Positions 1-13,309 of a stretch of 64,000 nucleotides of DNA are shown here, piece by piece. Every line of letters starts with the position of its first letter. The stretch's first letter is position 1. The DNA comes from Crambe crambe (Eukaryota > Porifera > Demospongiae > Poecilosclerida > Crambeidae), in assembly GCA_963924555.1 (NCBI GenBank), contig OZ004584.1:2355001-2419000 (forward strand), read 5' to 3'. A program made the translations under genes and the position numbers. The notes below the pieces were generated by a model that was not told where the DNA came from, made no database searches, and saw nothing but the letters and a program-made list of their open reading frames with translations.

Positions 1-1932
1 GAGAATTGCACAGCTGGAAGAGGAACTGAACCGGTAATATTAACTTGTGTCATTGAACTGTGGAAGTACTAGGTTGTAGCCTACTATCTCCAGGTTGTAA
101 GCTTCCAGGTAATAGGCTGGCTCAGACTAATAAGGAAGGGGGTTCTCAGTTCTCATGAAGTGGTGTGGCATATCCCACTGTTTCCTACACCAAAAAATTA
201 ATTCTATAGAGAATTCCACACCCACTAATTTAAAGGAGTTTATCCTTAGACTGAAAAGTGTTGGTTTGGACATGCTGAAGCAGAGAGGCAGTTGGCAAGC
301 TACTGGAACCAAACCTCTTGGATCTGAATTCGATAGCATGTTTGGCCACGAAATCGAAGACATGTCCGAGGTTCTGGTGAAAAACTCTGCAATGAGTAGC
401 AGCAAAGCAAGACAGTTCTTGAGTCAAACCTTCCAGGTATAAGCTATAATGCTACGACTAGTGTGTAAACCAAATCAATACAGTGTGGATTGGATATATA
501 TATATATATATATCAGACTGTCCAACTACCCCTTTTTGAGCGGGATTCTCCAGCCCACGGTACCTTTTCCCGTACTCTTGTCTATTTTTCCAGTTTAATA
601 ATAATTATGCGTGCACGCATAGGCCATAATCAATTTCTCTCATGTGATCCCTGCATGATTAAACTATTGTTTGTTTTTTCTGTTTCCTCTTAGTTGTATC
701 ATTTATTGATAAGCTTAGCTATACAAATCCCTACCAAGTATAATTAATTCTAGGTTGGACAGTCTGATTATAATACTTGGAGGATATGTCTTATCCACTG
801 GAGAATGTCCTGTATCCAGCTACTGTGCTGAGCAGCTGCTTTGCATTGTGTCCTCTCTTTGGAGATAAAGGACCCTAATACAGTTGTTTTTTTTCCATTT
901 GCAGGATATATATGAGACATGTAAAGAGTCCATTTTGAACCGAATGCGTGACACTTTGGCTCAAGTGCTGGTGCTTCCTGAAGAGCACGAGAGTGATGAA
1001 GAACTGCACGGCATCTGCAGAGCTTATCGGCTGTTGCTCAATGCTTCGGGTATCTCCAAATCTACAGATCACAAAATGTGTTCAAAGAAGGTATCAGTAA
1101 ACTTAAACAGTTATATATTTGCCATGCAATTGTAAGTGTATGACTGCTTTGGCAGTTGAGTTGTTAGCTTGTCTGGACAATATGTATGTACGTAAGTGGC
1201 CTACATAGCTATGATAACTCAAATCTGCTATTCATTGTATAGCTATACCAAAATTTGTTGCTGGTACAGGTGATTGGTCATTTTCTGGCCATTTCATGTA
1301 AATGGCCATCCCGTCTGTGCTTTAATTACAAGATATCAGACCAAATTTTGCTTATGTATGACAAATCATCTCTTTGCAGGTATGTGATAAATTACTGGGA
1401 ACCAAGGATACTAAGGATACTTTACCAGCAGCAGAAATCAAAGAAGTTTCAGACAAAATGTCAAACCTCTCCTGGAAGTTTCTCACAATGGTGCCCCCTC
1501 TAATCAGCCAGACTATTTCAGATGCTCCATATTGCAAAGAGTGGCACGAAAAAAGAGATCAAACCAGAATGGAACGAGAATTTAGTGGATTACCAGCTTA
1601 TTTACTACAGGCCAATTCTGTTTTTTAGTTATCAAGGAAAAGTCGCAAAGAAAAGTTGGGTAGGAAATACAGTTTATGAGAATGATAATGGTGAAACAGT
1701 AGATAAAGATTCGAAAGTTGGTGAGACTGCTGCAGTCAATAAGAGGACATTTCTTCAAAAGCATTTCAAGTCATATAAGAAGCCAGTTTTTAAAACTCAT
1801 GAAGCAGTTGGTACATCAAGTGAAGGAGCATATTCCAATCCTTCTAAATCAAGTCAATGTCCATTTTGCTGTAGAGACAGAGCAATTGAAGCGAATATAG
1901 TCACTCTTAGATCATCAGCTACAGAAAGATGA
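1..1932 (+). CDS. Mieap-like (mitochondria-eating protein family) gene, 3' part, frameshifted
   Basis: The gene enters from the left edge. An exon ending near 33 reads IAQLEEELN (coiled-coil-like). Further exons lie at about 150-436, 905-1090 and 1380-1932, the last two joined in phase 0. The last exon carries the best clue: CKEWHEK followed by YYRPILFFSYQGKVAKKSW, which resembles the C-terminal domain of Mieap/SPATA18-type proteins (cardiolipin-binding, mitochondrial quality control in vertebrates). WHEK and YYRP lie in different frames, and the frame changes at an A6 run (1549-1554). One base fewer there would make the domain continuous, so this is either an assembly homopolymer error or a disabling mutation. 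In the unshifted frame the protein stops at 1628; in the other it runs to 1932, with a C-terminal CPFCC. Family assignment is from recalled motif similarity only. The start of exon 2 is unresolved. Confidence 0.45.
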
Positions 1933-3365
1933 CACTGAAGAAAAATATATTTTTGGAATAAAAGGCTTTAGCTAGACATTAATTTTGTTGTTGTTGTAGT
2001 TGTTATCATATTATTGTTGTCATTGTTGGTAGTGATACCGGATGCTATGGTGACCAAGATATAACCTGGCTGCAAAGGTCCAGATCCAAAGAAATCCAGG
2101 AAAAAAACATATCAACAGAATCCTAATATTCTAGAGAATGTAACTGTGACAGTTTCTTTTAGATAGAGTGCTAAATTTAGATTTGATGTTCAAAAACATA
2201 TTTAAATTTCGATTTTCTTATGATATAACACTTGAACAGGTCATGAAACCATATTTTTTTGGAAACTGCATCAAAAACTGATCCTGGTACCTTGGATAAC
2301 TTCTTGTATCAAGCGGAAAAGAAGGCACGCAAGAAGGATAAGGCATTCAACTTATATAACTGATGGGTCAAAGTTCATGACCTCAACCCTTTCCCACTAA
2401 ATTTGAATCTGTGCTGCCTCAGGTGGATAGCCTAACCCCCCTCACCCCCATAGTACATATTTTAATGTAAAATAAAAGTGATGAAAAATGCTTGAATTCT
2501 GAATCAATCTCTGATCTGGCTGTGGAGTAATGCTGCAGTCTGTTCCTTAATAACAGCAAAGCTCCCAGATCCTGTACATGACTTTGAACATCAATCACTG
2601 TCCACTGCAAAGCTTGGCAGCATAAATTGCAGACTTAATGCCACAAATTCTAAAATATAGCAAAGCCGTAATACAGTAAATTTGAAATGAGCAATCAAAA
2701 ACACGTTTTACATGGGGAGGGTAGGTCTACTGAAGTTCCTAACTTTGTTAATGTTGTGTACATTCAAAATAGAGACAGACTCTAGGACAACAATTGTACA
2801 ACAGTTCCTACTAGTCTGGTGTTATCCAGACTACATGGCCTATTTTTTTAAATTTACCCTTAGTTCTATAGTCATTTTCTTACTTTTCCATATGAACTTT
2901 GTTTGAAGAAAATCCATCTAGTAGATCCTAAGATACGAGCAAAAGATTGCAGTACTATTAGCCATAATGACCTTTAACCTACTTTGGAAAGGTGCCATTT
3001 TCTTAATTAAAAGAAAGTAAAAATTTCCTGTACAATTTCAATTGTAAAATGTTACGTATCTCTGCTTCTACTGGATGGATTTTTATCGGATAAAGTTTAT
3101 CTGGCTGAGGAAAAAGAGCTTAATATTTTTAAGAAATGAATTTATAGTTTCATAGTAATTTTAAAAATAGCCCGGTATCACTATTGTTGGTATTATTATG
3201 CATGGTCTCACTTAGTGCATGAACAATAATTATGATGTCATTAATTTCGTAGCTACGTAGTATTCACGCAGCTATTGCGTTCCATTGCTCTGCACTATAA
3301 GTGAGGCACGTTCCATTGCTCTGCACTAGGGATACCGTTGATCTGCATTATAGGGATAGCTACCG
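1933..3365. other. Intergenic, no gene seen
   Basis: AT-rich sequence with many stops in all frames. A short direct repeat containing GTTCCATTGCTCTGCACTA occurs twice at about 3279-3330, just upstream of the receptor start. No convincing promoter element was recognised. Short ORFs here look random. Confidence 0.5.
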
Positions 3366-3423
3366 ATGATGAAATCTGTAGATATGGTTTTGATACTGTT
3401 AACAGTCACTTCATTTTTGCAAA
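3366..3423 (+). CDS. Receptor exon 1: signal peptide
   Basis: ATG at 3366 (a second ATG at 3369) begins MMKSVDMVLILLTVTSFLQ, a typical signal peptide. The exon ends at a strong GTAAGT donor after one base of the next codon. Confidence 0.7.
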
Positions 3424-6400
3424 GTAAGTTCCACAGCTATGGTAACCGCTAATTTTTAATCCATTTTTTTATTTTTGTAGGAATTGGAGCCATTTCACTG
3501 GAATTAAATGGTCAGATCATTCAGCCACACAGTCAGATCTCAATTACAAGCATTTCTTCATCAAATCACAGTTCTTTGCACTGCAGGAATAATGCCAGTG
3601 GTTGCTGCTCCAGCAGCAACGATGGCAACTGGTTCTACCCAAATGGAAGCATGCTATTAGCCCAGCAGCAAGCTCCAAATGTCAACCTTTGGTCTTCTTA
3701 TGGTCCAGGAGTGATACGCTTACATTACTCAAGCCAAATGACTATGGACTTGGATGGTATTACTTTTGGGATCTACGAGTGTAGGATTCGTAATGCCAGT
3801 ATTGATATTGGAATTTATCCTACAAATGATAGTGGGTATTTTGAGTATGTAGTATTTAGCTACTGCATGATAATTATTAATGTGCCAAAATAGACAATCA
3901 CTTGGACCTTCTATAATAACAGTGTGTCAGTGTAGCTATAGTTGATTCGCATGCAATAAAAGACACTCTAAAGGCCTAGCTCAATCTCTACAAAAGATAA
4001 CCTACCTTTACATATACCCTCTCTATAAAGGACAGAAAGCTGAATCCCCATTATTAAGGTTCCACTGTATCCCTTTACTTGTTAGCTGTGCTAAATAGAT
4101 GAAAACTTTTTGAGCTAGCTAACTTTGTCTGGATACAGGTCGGCTGAGCGTGGAAGATATTCAATTTTCATTGGAGAGCACGACCTTGGAACCACCAATT
4201 TTCACCCTGACTTGCAACATCAGTGGTGGCCCAGTTATTAATGTGAACTGGACTCAGAATGGAATCGAAAAACCCACAGCATTTCCTCTCCTGATGGATA
4301 GAGTGAGAGCTGAGTATCGCAGCAATTTGACAGTGCAGGGAAGGTCCTATGGCACTTATACATGTACAGCATACAATAACTTGCTGATGATCTCTCGAAA
4401 CTTAATCATTCAAGGTAATATATATATATATATTCATATATATTCTCTGATATGCATGTTATAGACTGGGGTGTACATGGGTTTCTAAAACCACAGCGAG
4501 GGTTTATACAGGTTATATGCACTTGTACAAAGCTGTTCTATGAAGAAACAGAGCATCTTAACTATCCCCATTAGCTTTTAAAATCAAAGCTATGGAAAAT
4601 AAATTAGATCTCCAATTTGACCCTGCCAATCAATTAAATAACCTCTAGCTATCAGTCAAACACAGGTTCGTATACAGAGATCAGTCTTAAATGCAGCAAT
4701 ATCCTAACCATTACACAATACCTCTTAAGCATAATTTGTAGCTACAAGGTTTGATTTCCATTACAATAACGTCATGGAACACCATGGAATGGCAAAGCTA
4801 AGAGTTTGAAAGCCATGTTACATATTTTGATTGATAAAGGTAAGTTATCATAGCTAGGGGTTGTTAACTGTTATTATAAAAGTTCAAACTATTTTGTACA
4901 CGATATTTTTTAATTTTCATACATGATGACTTTTGTTTACTGCTTAAGATACTGATTAGTTAGCTATGTATATAATGATAATGTTTGGATATCCTACTTC
5001 TTACTACTGTGTTATTGACATAGGCGGAGGAACATAAATTTACCTGGGGGGGCCAACCCCAAACCCCCATTGCACCATATGTACCGACAATAGTTGAAAA
5101 AAATAAGAGTCAAAATAGAGTTGAAAATGTTTCACTTTGCACATGCAGTCATGTATAATTGACTCCTACAATGACATAAATAGTTGAATGAAATCTGGGG
5201 GGGGGGGGGGGGGGGGGGGGGGGCAAGGCCCCCTGGCCTCCCTGGTTCCTCCACCTATGATTGACCCTCAGCATACAAGGATTATGGTAGTCATATCTGT
5301 GTTTTTGAGGATTTTACTCATGCTCATTGCACTGAATGAGCAGAGTAACACTGATGAGGCCAAGTATTTATGTACATACTTTTAGCTAAGTCACTGTATG
5401 TATTATGACAGTTAACCAGAAGTTTTCAAGGTCTAAAATTAGCTATTTACAAACATCTGTTCTTGTTTTTCTGGCCATTGCCCTACACTTGCTGTGTGAT
5501 TTCTAAAAAAAAAATATTTGTACAGGATAGTATGTAATAGTTATAGCATGCCTTCGAGGGCTGTATGTGATTTATCAAGGTAAAGGCTTGCTATAACTAT
5601 TTTACAGCCGTCTGGTAAATGTTTACATAGCTGCAGCTACGCGTCTACAGCTGCATGTCTAGAAAGTACTAGATAGCTATGTGACTAGCTGTATCTAGGC
5701 AACTCAATGACCTCTGTAAAGATTTTGGTTACTAGCTAGCTAGTAATTCATGCTCGGGGCTGCGCCGCCAGACTACTAGCTAGCTGGCTAAATGGACAGT
5801 ATCATCGATGTTGAGAAGCTGCCGGTGATATCACCTTCTTTATCAGAGAGTGCGGTAGCACTCTCTAGGGATGGCAGGTCAAAGTCCATAGGACAGTATA
5901 AACTAAAAACTCTTCTTTCTCTTCTACCCTTACTCTACAGGTTCTCAGAAGGCTACAATGAATTATTATATCTACAAAGAAGAGAGGAGAATGTTCAAAA
6001 GCCAAAAATTCATTCGCTAACATAAGAAAAAAACGAGTTCTAAAATTGACCTTTCGTTCTTTTTCTTTATAATAATAAGGATAATAATAATAATCAGATC
6101 GACGTACCGACTTACTGGCTATAGTCATCAAAATTCTGCTTTGGCCATCTGTTAGAGCGGCACCTAGAGGCTGATCTTTTGCTATTAGTTTTGACTAAGG
6201 CTCTACTTCACTATTCGATAGTACTCGGAACACTGCTAATCTTTCTACGCCATTTTGAAGGGGGCGGGGCTTATGGGCGGAGCCACGTAAGCTTAAGTTT
6301 AGCTGTAGCCAAGGTCTTCATTTATTATCTGATGATGTTCCAGTCACTCCTTGCTGAATTACAGTACAGATGCTCATCCTATAGTAGCATTATAGCCAGT

Positions 6401-9400
6401 ACTTTGCTGTAGTGTAGTCAGCTCACTTCACCATGCCGTGTACATGTCATTTACATTGCTGTTGCTGTAAAGTTATATATCAACAAAACTTAAATAGCTT
6501 CAACCAGAGACACTGTATGTACCTACAAAAGAGGTTTATGTAGAGCTGGCTTTGTATAGTACTGTACTGTAGCCTCCCTCATTCAACTTCAAGCACTAAG
6601 AAAAAGGATAGAAACAAGTGAGCGTAAAAAAATTTCTTCAAATAAAAAGGTTAAGTAGGGATAGCCTAAAATCTAGCTGGGCTATCTATAATGTGCTGCA
6701 GCCTCGTATGAAAAAAATCATCGCGATATTACCTCATAAAAGGGGTGGGGCAATTAATAGCAGTTCTCCTCATATAACACCTGCACAGGATGTGGCCATT
6801 TGATGGCATCCACTACTATGATCACTACACCAAATGCATAAACTCCCCATACTCCTCCCTCAAGCAAGACATACGTACCATCTCAATAATTATTTCAGTG
6901 ATCACATATGTAACAATTAGCTAATGCTGTTCACTTTTTAAAATGTTCACTCCTTTCAGTACTCCATTACACTGCAGATGATCATCCTTCAAACTCTCCT
7001 CCCTGAACAGAATGAAATACTGATCATTAAATAAATTTAGTTCAATCAAGGAAGCCTTTAGTGTCTATCAATTTTCATAATCACAAAGAAAAAGAATGCA
7101 AACAAGTGAATGCAAAAAATTTCTTCGAAATAAAAATGTGAAGTAGGGATGCTATTATAACTGCAGCTTCATTATGAAAACCAAGTACTGCAGCATCGAA
7201 GCAGTATGGCCCAAAAATCTAGCTGGAATATGTATTATAACTGCATGCAAGAGAGTGAACTTAGTGAAGTGACCCTTACCCATCATCAAGTACAAGATAC
7301 TATTCCTACTTCACTCCCATGATCAAGGGCCAAGGGAGTGAAGTAGGAATAGTATCTCGTCACTTCACTAAGTTCACTCTCTTGCATGCAGTTATAATAC
7401 ATATTCCAGCTAGATTTTTGGGCCATACTGCTTCGATGCTGCAGTACTTGGTTTTCATAATGAAGCTGCAGTTATAATAGCATCCCTACTTCACATTTTT
7501 ATTTCGAAGAAATTTTTTGCATTCACTTGTTAAATATAGTAGTGGCTAAGACTGTTCTGCATTGGACTGAAAGATTTCTGCGTTTTTTGATAGGCCTATA
7601 GCTTCAATTTTAATGTTTCTCTTGTTAAAAAAAATTTTTTTTCAATATTTCTCAACACTTAGGCACCATCAATAAATTTCCAGGGCTGATATAGAAGTGT
7701 CTAGACAGGCAGGCCTAATACATTCCAGGAAACTGTTGTTGTATAGAGATGTAGCTACTATCACAAACCCTAAAATTCAATTGGACGTGTTATAATAGTA
7801 ACCACTTCATATCAACTGTCTGGCCTTTGAAGTAGCCACAATGTACTAGAATTACAACTGGTGGCTTCCCTTTGATGTAGCACTCAAATAGGCTGTAAAC
7901 ATGTTTATCTCATGCATTTCAGAAAAACATGCAAGCTAGTCTTATAGCTGCATGCACAACTTAGTTTATAATAGCCATGAACCATTGTTTGCCTGCTTGT
8001 TTGCATATTGTAAGTATGCATGCATGCAGATGATCTCACTATAATCATCAGTACATAGTAGCCGTTATGGTATTTGTTGGAATATGAATACTGTATATCG
8101 TATAAATTTTCGGAGGTTTAAAATTTCGTGATTTCCGAAGTTGTTCCTATAATAAAAAATTTCCGCAGGTCTAATTTCGTAGCAAGCACATGTGCATAAT
8201 AGCTATATATCATTGCCTACTGCTGGGGTGATGGCTACTATATATACAGAGAAATCTAGATAGTCCCCAAAAAGAAGAAAAGCTGTGCTGGCGACTGCCA
8301 GACTAAAATCTAGACTGTTATGGAAGGCGAGACACTTCGTTGTAGAAGCAAGAGAGAGACAGGTAGCGTAGGCTACCGATTATCGACCGGCACCTATTGT
8401 CGGCCGTTTTAGCGACTACTTAGTATACGGAGAGTCTACGGTAGTAAACAAACGTAAACGGAGTCTAAGAAAATGGCTGCATTGGAAAATATATGGGGAA
8501 AACTTAAAGTTCTAGAGAGAAAACAGGACTTTAGCAGCAAGTATTTATCGACTGCAGTATGAAAGTAAGTTACTAGCTCACGCTACCCATTGCCATTGGC
8601 TCCGGAAGATCGCTAAAAGCTACGAAAGCTATCGACTTAGAGTCGAATTTGGTGCTTGTTTAGTGAGGACTGTATGGATAGATTATGACTCGATTCTGTA
8701 GAATATGTAACACAGATCAATGAAGACTGTGTCTGAAAAGTATCACCTGAATCCAGTGAAAAGGCGAGCTTCTGCAGCAGTTCCATTCTACCGTTAAATT
8801 GTGAAGCAGTTTTTGATTGAAAAGCTTCGTTCATTTTTTATATAATTTGTTATGATGATGTATTTTATAGCATAAAATAGTATAACAGTATCTTTTTAAG
8901 GGGCCTAACATGTAGTGGAGCAAAACTGAAAGAAAGAATGGAACAGACGATGATTGATATGATTTTCAACGGGTGGTCGAAAATAGGTAATGGTGGTCGA
9001 TAAATGATTTCACACATGACATAGTTGATTCAGCATAGCAAAATTTCTATCCAATTGAGAGAAGAATAATTCATATGACGTTATAGAGGATGAAATTATC
9101 TTTCCTATGGTTGTTGTTTGAGACTTTGACGACCATCGGTGAAGGAGATATGGTACGAGGAATAACTTCTGGTCGATAATCGGTAGGCTACGCTAACGGC
9201 CATGATCCCAGTAATGAAGCATGATACTCTCGTCTCATGGACTATCTGCTCCAGGTTTTTTTCCAGCTGCTATCGATATCGCATGCACATCATTGTCATA
9301 TATGACGTCATAGTACTAAGGATTCTGATCGACTATGAAAAAAACGAAAATAAAACCCCATCGAAAATTTATACGATTATGGTAGCCTTGATAGTGGTGG

Positions 9401-12400
9401 TGGTGGGCTGGGCATGGCAAATAGGTATAAAATTGTCTGTTTGAGGCGATGATCTGAAGCTAGCTAGCGAGATAACGTGTGGGCGTGGTCAAAATTCATT
9501 ATTAGCGGGTATTATTATTAACGAAAATTACAAATTCGCTAAAATGAGTACCTGTTAGCTTAAGGTACATTGAGGATCTATCATGGAACCACCCCTGGAG
9601 TCTTCCAAAATATTTGGAGTGATATCTTGTTCCTGGGCTTATGGATGCTCTAACCCCTTTGAAGAAATCATGGCTACCTGTAACTAACTTTTACTTCTGA
9701 CCTCTGAACTCATAACATTCACATCATCATTATAATCATACCAACATTCACATCATCATAATAATCATGCCAATATTATAGTAATTATATGCTTATGCCC
9801 CTCCTTTCCTGGTCATCTGCATTTCTGTATCCACCATCGATTCTGGTCATGCCATGACCAGAATCATGGCCAAATCCAATTGTACATTGTGATGCTAAAC
9901 AACACCAGACTTGATTTGCATTTTTCTTGAGCTGCTCCTCAAAATTGCTAACCCTAAATTTTTACTGAAAGCAAAAATCGCTAAAATTAGATAATATGGT
10001 TACCTTAAGGTATGTATAGCTAGTAGCTAACATTGATGCTTCAGAGATAAACCAAGCAATAATTGTTTTTCTTTTCTAGAAATTGCTCCACCAGGCAATA
10101 TTCGTGTGTATCAGACTAATTCAAGCAGCTTAACATTGACATGGACTGAGCCAGGTGTTCACTGCTGTTCACACTGCTGTTCGACTGTCATTGAAAGTTA
10201 TCAGATACTCCGCATATCAAATGGATTCACAGACATAGTGCAAACTAATGGAAGGCTAAACTCATTTGTATTTACTGATATTCAGGCTGCAAGGGTTTAC
10301 AGTTTCATGCTGCAGACAATAACAAGCCACATTCCCAGCACAAGGAGCTCAGTCATAAGCACATCAATTGGTATGATCACAATCTAATTACAAGTAATAC
10401 ATATTAATTGTGAGCGAAGCGAGCCACTAGGGGGCTGAATGAGAGGGCACTATAATATCGTACGTACATTTTTCTGGTTCCGTCCTTGCAATAAGGTGAC
10501 GTCAACAGCTAGAGCATGGCTTCACTTGCCACAATGCTTTGCAAAGGCATGCATGCATACACAGCTAAATGATAGAAGTTTAATTCCTGAATCACTTGCA
10601 CACTTAAGGATTGGTACATTGTGTAGGAATACGTAAGCTGTTTAGGGGAGAGGAACTACTAGCTACTAATTATGTTTCCTTATTATGTAACCACCAATAA
10701 TAATAACCAGTTATGTAGGTATACATGTACATGGTCCAACTACGTATGTAGCCATGAACCTGTGTTTTTTTTGTTTTTGTTTTTTTTTGCATTATGTTTT
10801 ACATTGAAAAAGAAAATTGCTGCCATAACTTTCACAATTTTGAAGAACTAGCTATCAAGACACCTTGATTAATTTTTTATTGACTAGTAGTTTGGTTTTG
10901 ATTTCCAATGCTACTTCTGACAAAGGATCTATGTAATTTCTATACGTAGCTACGTACCTAATCTTTCTGCTGTGCTGCATGCAGGTCCAACTCCACTCCC
11001 ACTGACTCCTGTGCTCATGGGTCTTCATTCATCTTCTCCATCATCTGTCACTGTTGAGTGGGACTATCCAACTGAACACCGAGTGAGTCATTTTCACCTC
11101 CTGATGTCATACGAGGGACCTTGTGAAGAAAGAATGAATATTATCTCGACTAATATGGTCCCTAGCACAGAAAGACAATTTCGTGTTGGTTCACTCCACC
11201 CAAACAGTAACTACACCTTAACTCTCAGTGCTGTCAATTCAGCAGGTTCAGCTGCAGTGCAAAGCCAAATTGTGACGACATTAACTTCAGGTACAGATTG
11301 ACTCTTGTGGGGGGAGTGCACAAGTGCACATAATATTATTTAGTTTACCCATGGTCATCACTGAAATAAACCACTTTACGTAGCTATTAGCTATAACATT
11401 GTAGAAATTCCTCTACCAACTCCTGGGGGATAAACCTCTCAACATGGACTCTCTCAAATGTAAAAACCCTACATTTAACCATATTGTATTTATCACTGTA
11501 ATGTCCCCCTGAAATGATGATACCCCTCTATAACCAGGGCACTCTAAGATTTTAGGGATTCAAAAAGTGTCGACAGTGAGAGTTTCCTGTAGCATACGTA
11601 CCATACATGTAACGGCTATAATTGAATAAGTAGATTCATTACTTTATTTATTTTTGTATAAAGCTAGTGTGTGTGTTCTTTAATAGCTAGGAATCTTACA
11701 ATTTCGTGGTATTGTAAAGTATACTTATTGTGATCATGGTCCCTACTTCATTGACTTACCTCATGCTACTAATAATAGTGCCAACCAGTACACCTACACT
11801 TCAAATAATTCAAATTGAAGCTGAAGGAATTTCAGTGGAATTCATGGATATTCCATGCACTGCACGAAGTGCTTCCATCACTGGTTACATAATATCCCTC
11901 AACGAGACCAACTTCACAATTTCATCTGCTCAGATATATGTACAACCTCATTCATTTAATATCAGCGGACTGCTACCAAACACTGATTATAGTATTCGCA
12001 TATCTACTATCACTTCTGATGGCAACTTGAGCTTGCCAAGTCCACCTCTAACATTCAGAACTGAAAGTGGTAAGTATCTAAGAAATTAAGTTTTCATGCA
12101 GGTATAGTATAGCTAGCACTTTGACTGCACCTGGACACTAGCTAAATCAATGTTATAATGTTATATTTATTACATGCATTCAGTGATAGGATTATTTCTG
12201 CGAGGACAACACTATGAAAATAACAGTTTCATAAACATTGAAGATATTGGTAGAGAAGAAAACGCATTGAGGTGTCTAACAACTGCACACAACTGTTGTC
12301 GTGGTATTGACATTGACACACAGCTTCCCCGTTCTTTCAGAGATTGGTCATTCCCTGGTAGAAGTACCCGTTTCTGTGGGAAGAATGAGGTGCGATATTA

Positions 12401-13271
12401 TCGCGAGGACTGCCACTTGTACACTAGCAGAGAATTCAGGGCTGTACTTTTGCATAGAAGAAATTCTTCAAATATTATGACAGGCAGATACAAATGTACT
12501 ATTCTTGATAACAGGGGAAATATAATAAGTCTCTATGCTTGGTTACACAATAATGACTCCTTTGGTAAGTTGATTATGTAAGATTTTTATGTCAGTATAA
12601 AATAGCTGGCCATTTATCATCATGAAACTGTTCAACTTCTATCATGTATTCTATTATAGTAAGACTATCCCTTATGAAATTTCAGCCCAAAGGCAAGTAG
12701 CTACAGTATGTAGATAATGGCTCAACAAGAACGTGTCCTGCATTTGATTGTATGCAATATTTTTATACTCATTACAGGAACTTTAAGGCTACTTCATGGA
12801 ATTCAATTTACACTTCTCTCTGATTTGCTAACTGATCCTCCTACCTTCTCCCTCTCCATCGTATCAATGGGAGATCCAGTGGACACTGTTGTCTGGACTA
12901 AGGATGGAAATACTTCAATACCTGAAAGTAGTCAGTCAGCAGTACCAATGTCCGAAAGTTATTTACACACACTGACCATAACTGGTCGAACCACTGGCAT
13001 TTATCAAATATCAGCCGTAAACAGCAAGTTTCATGTTTCCAAGTCTTTCAATCTGACAGGTATGGTTGATTTATGACATGCAACAAAATATTCAACTACG
13101 TATCTATAATAGTAGGGATCACTAATGTGTATGGTTCAAACAAATTCAGCAACCCCTTACCCATGCCCATCACCAAACTCCAAACTCTAAACTCCAACTG
13201 ACATAATGCAGATTATAGCAGTAGATTTGGTATAAAAATTTTAATGAACCATTTCTGAAATATGTTTGTGA

Positions 13272-13309
<38 letters not shown>

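Noticed and set aside
5842..5866. Hairpin AGAGAGTGC/GCACTCTCT as a bacterial-type terminator
   Set aside because: It recurs as the end of mobile elements and the context is animal DNA.
6179..6412. 77-codon ORF also present at 29528-29764 with an in-frame indel
   Set aside because: Only two copies, low complexity, no domain; not enough to claim a gene in the mobile element.
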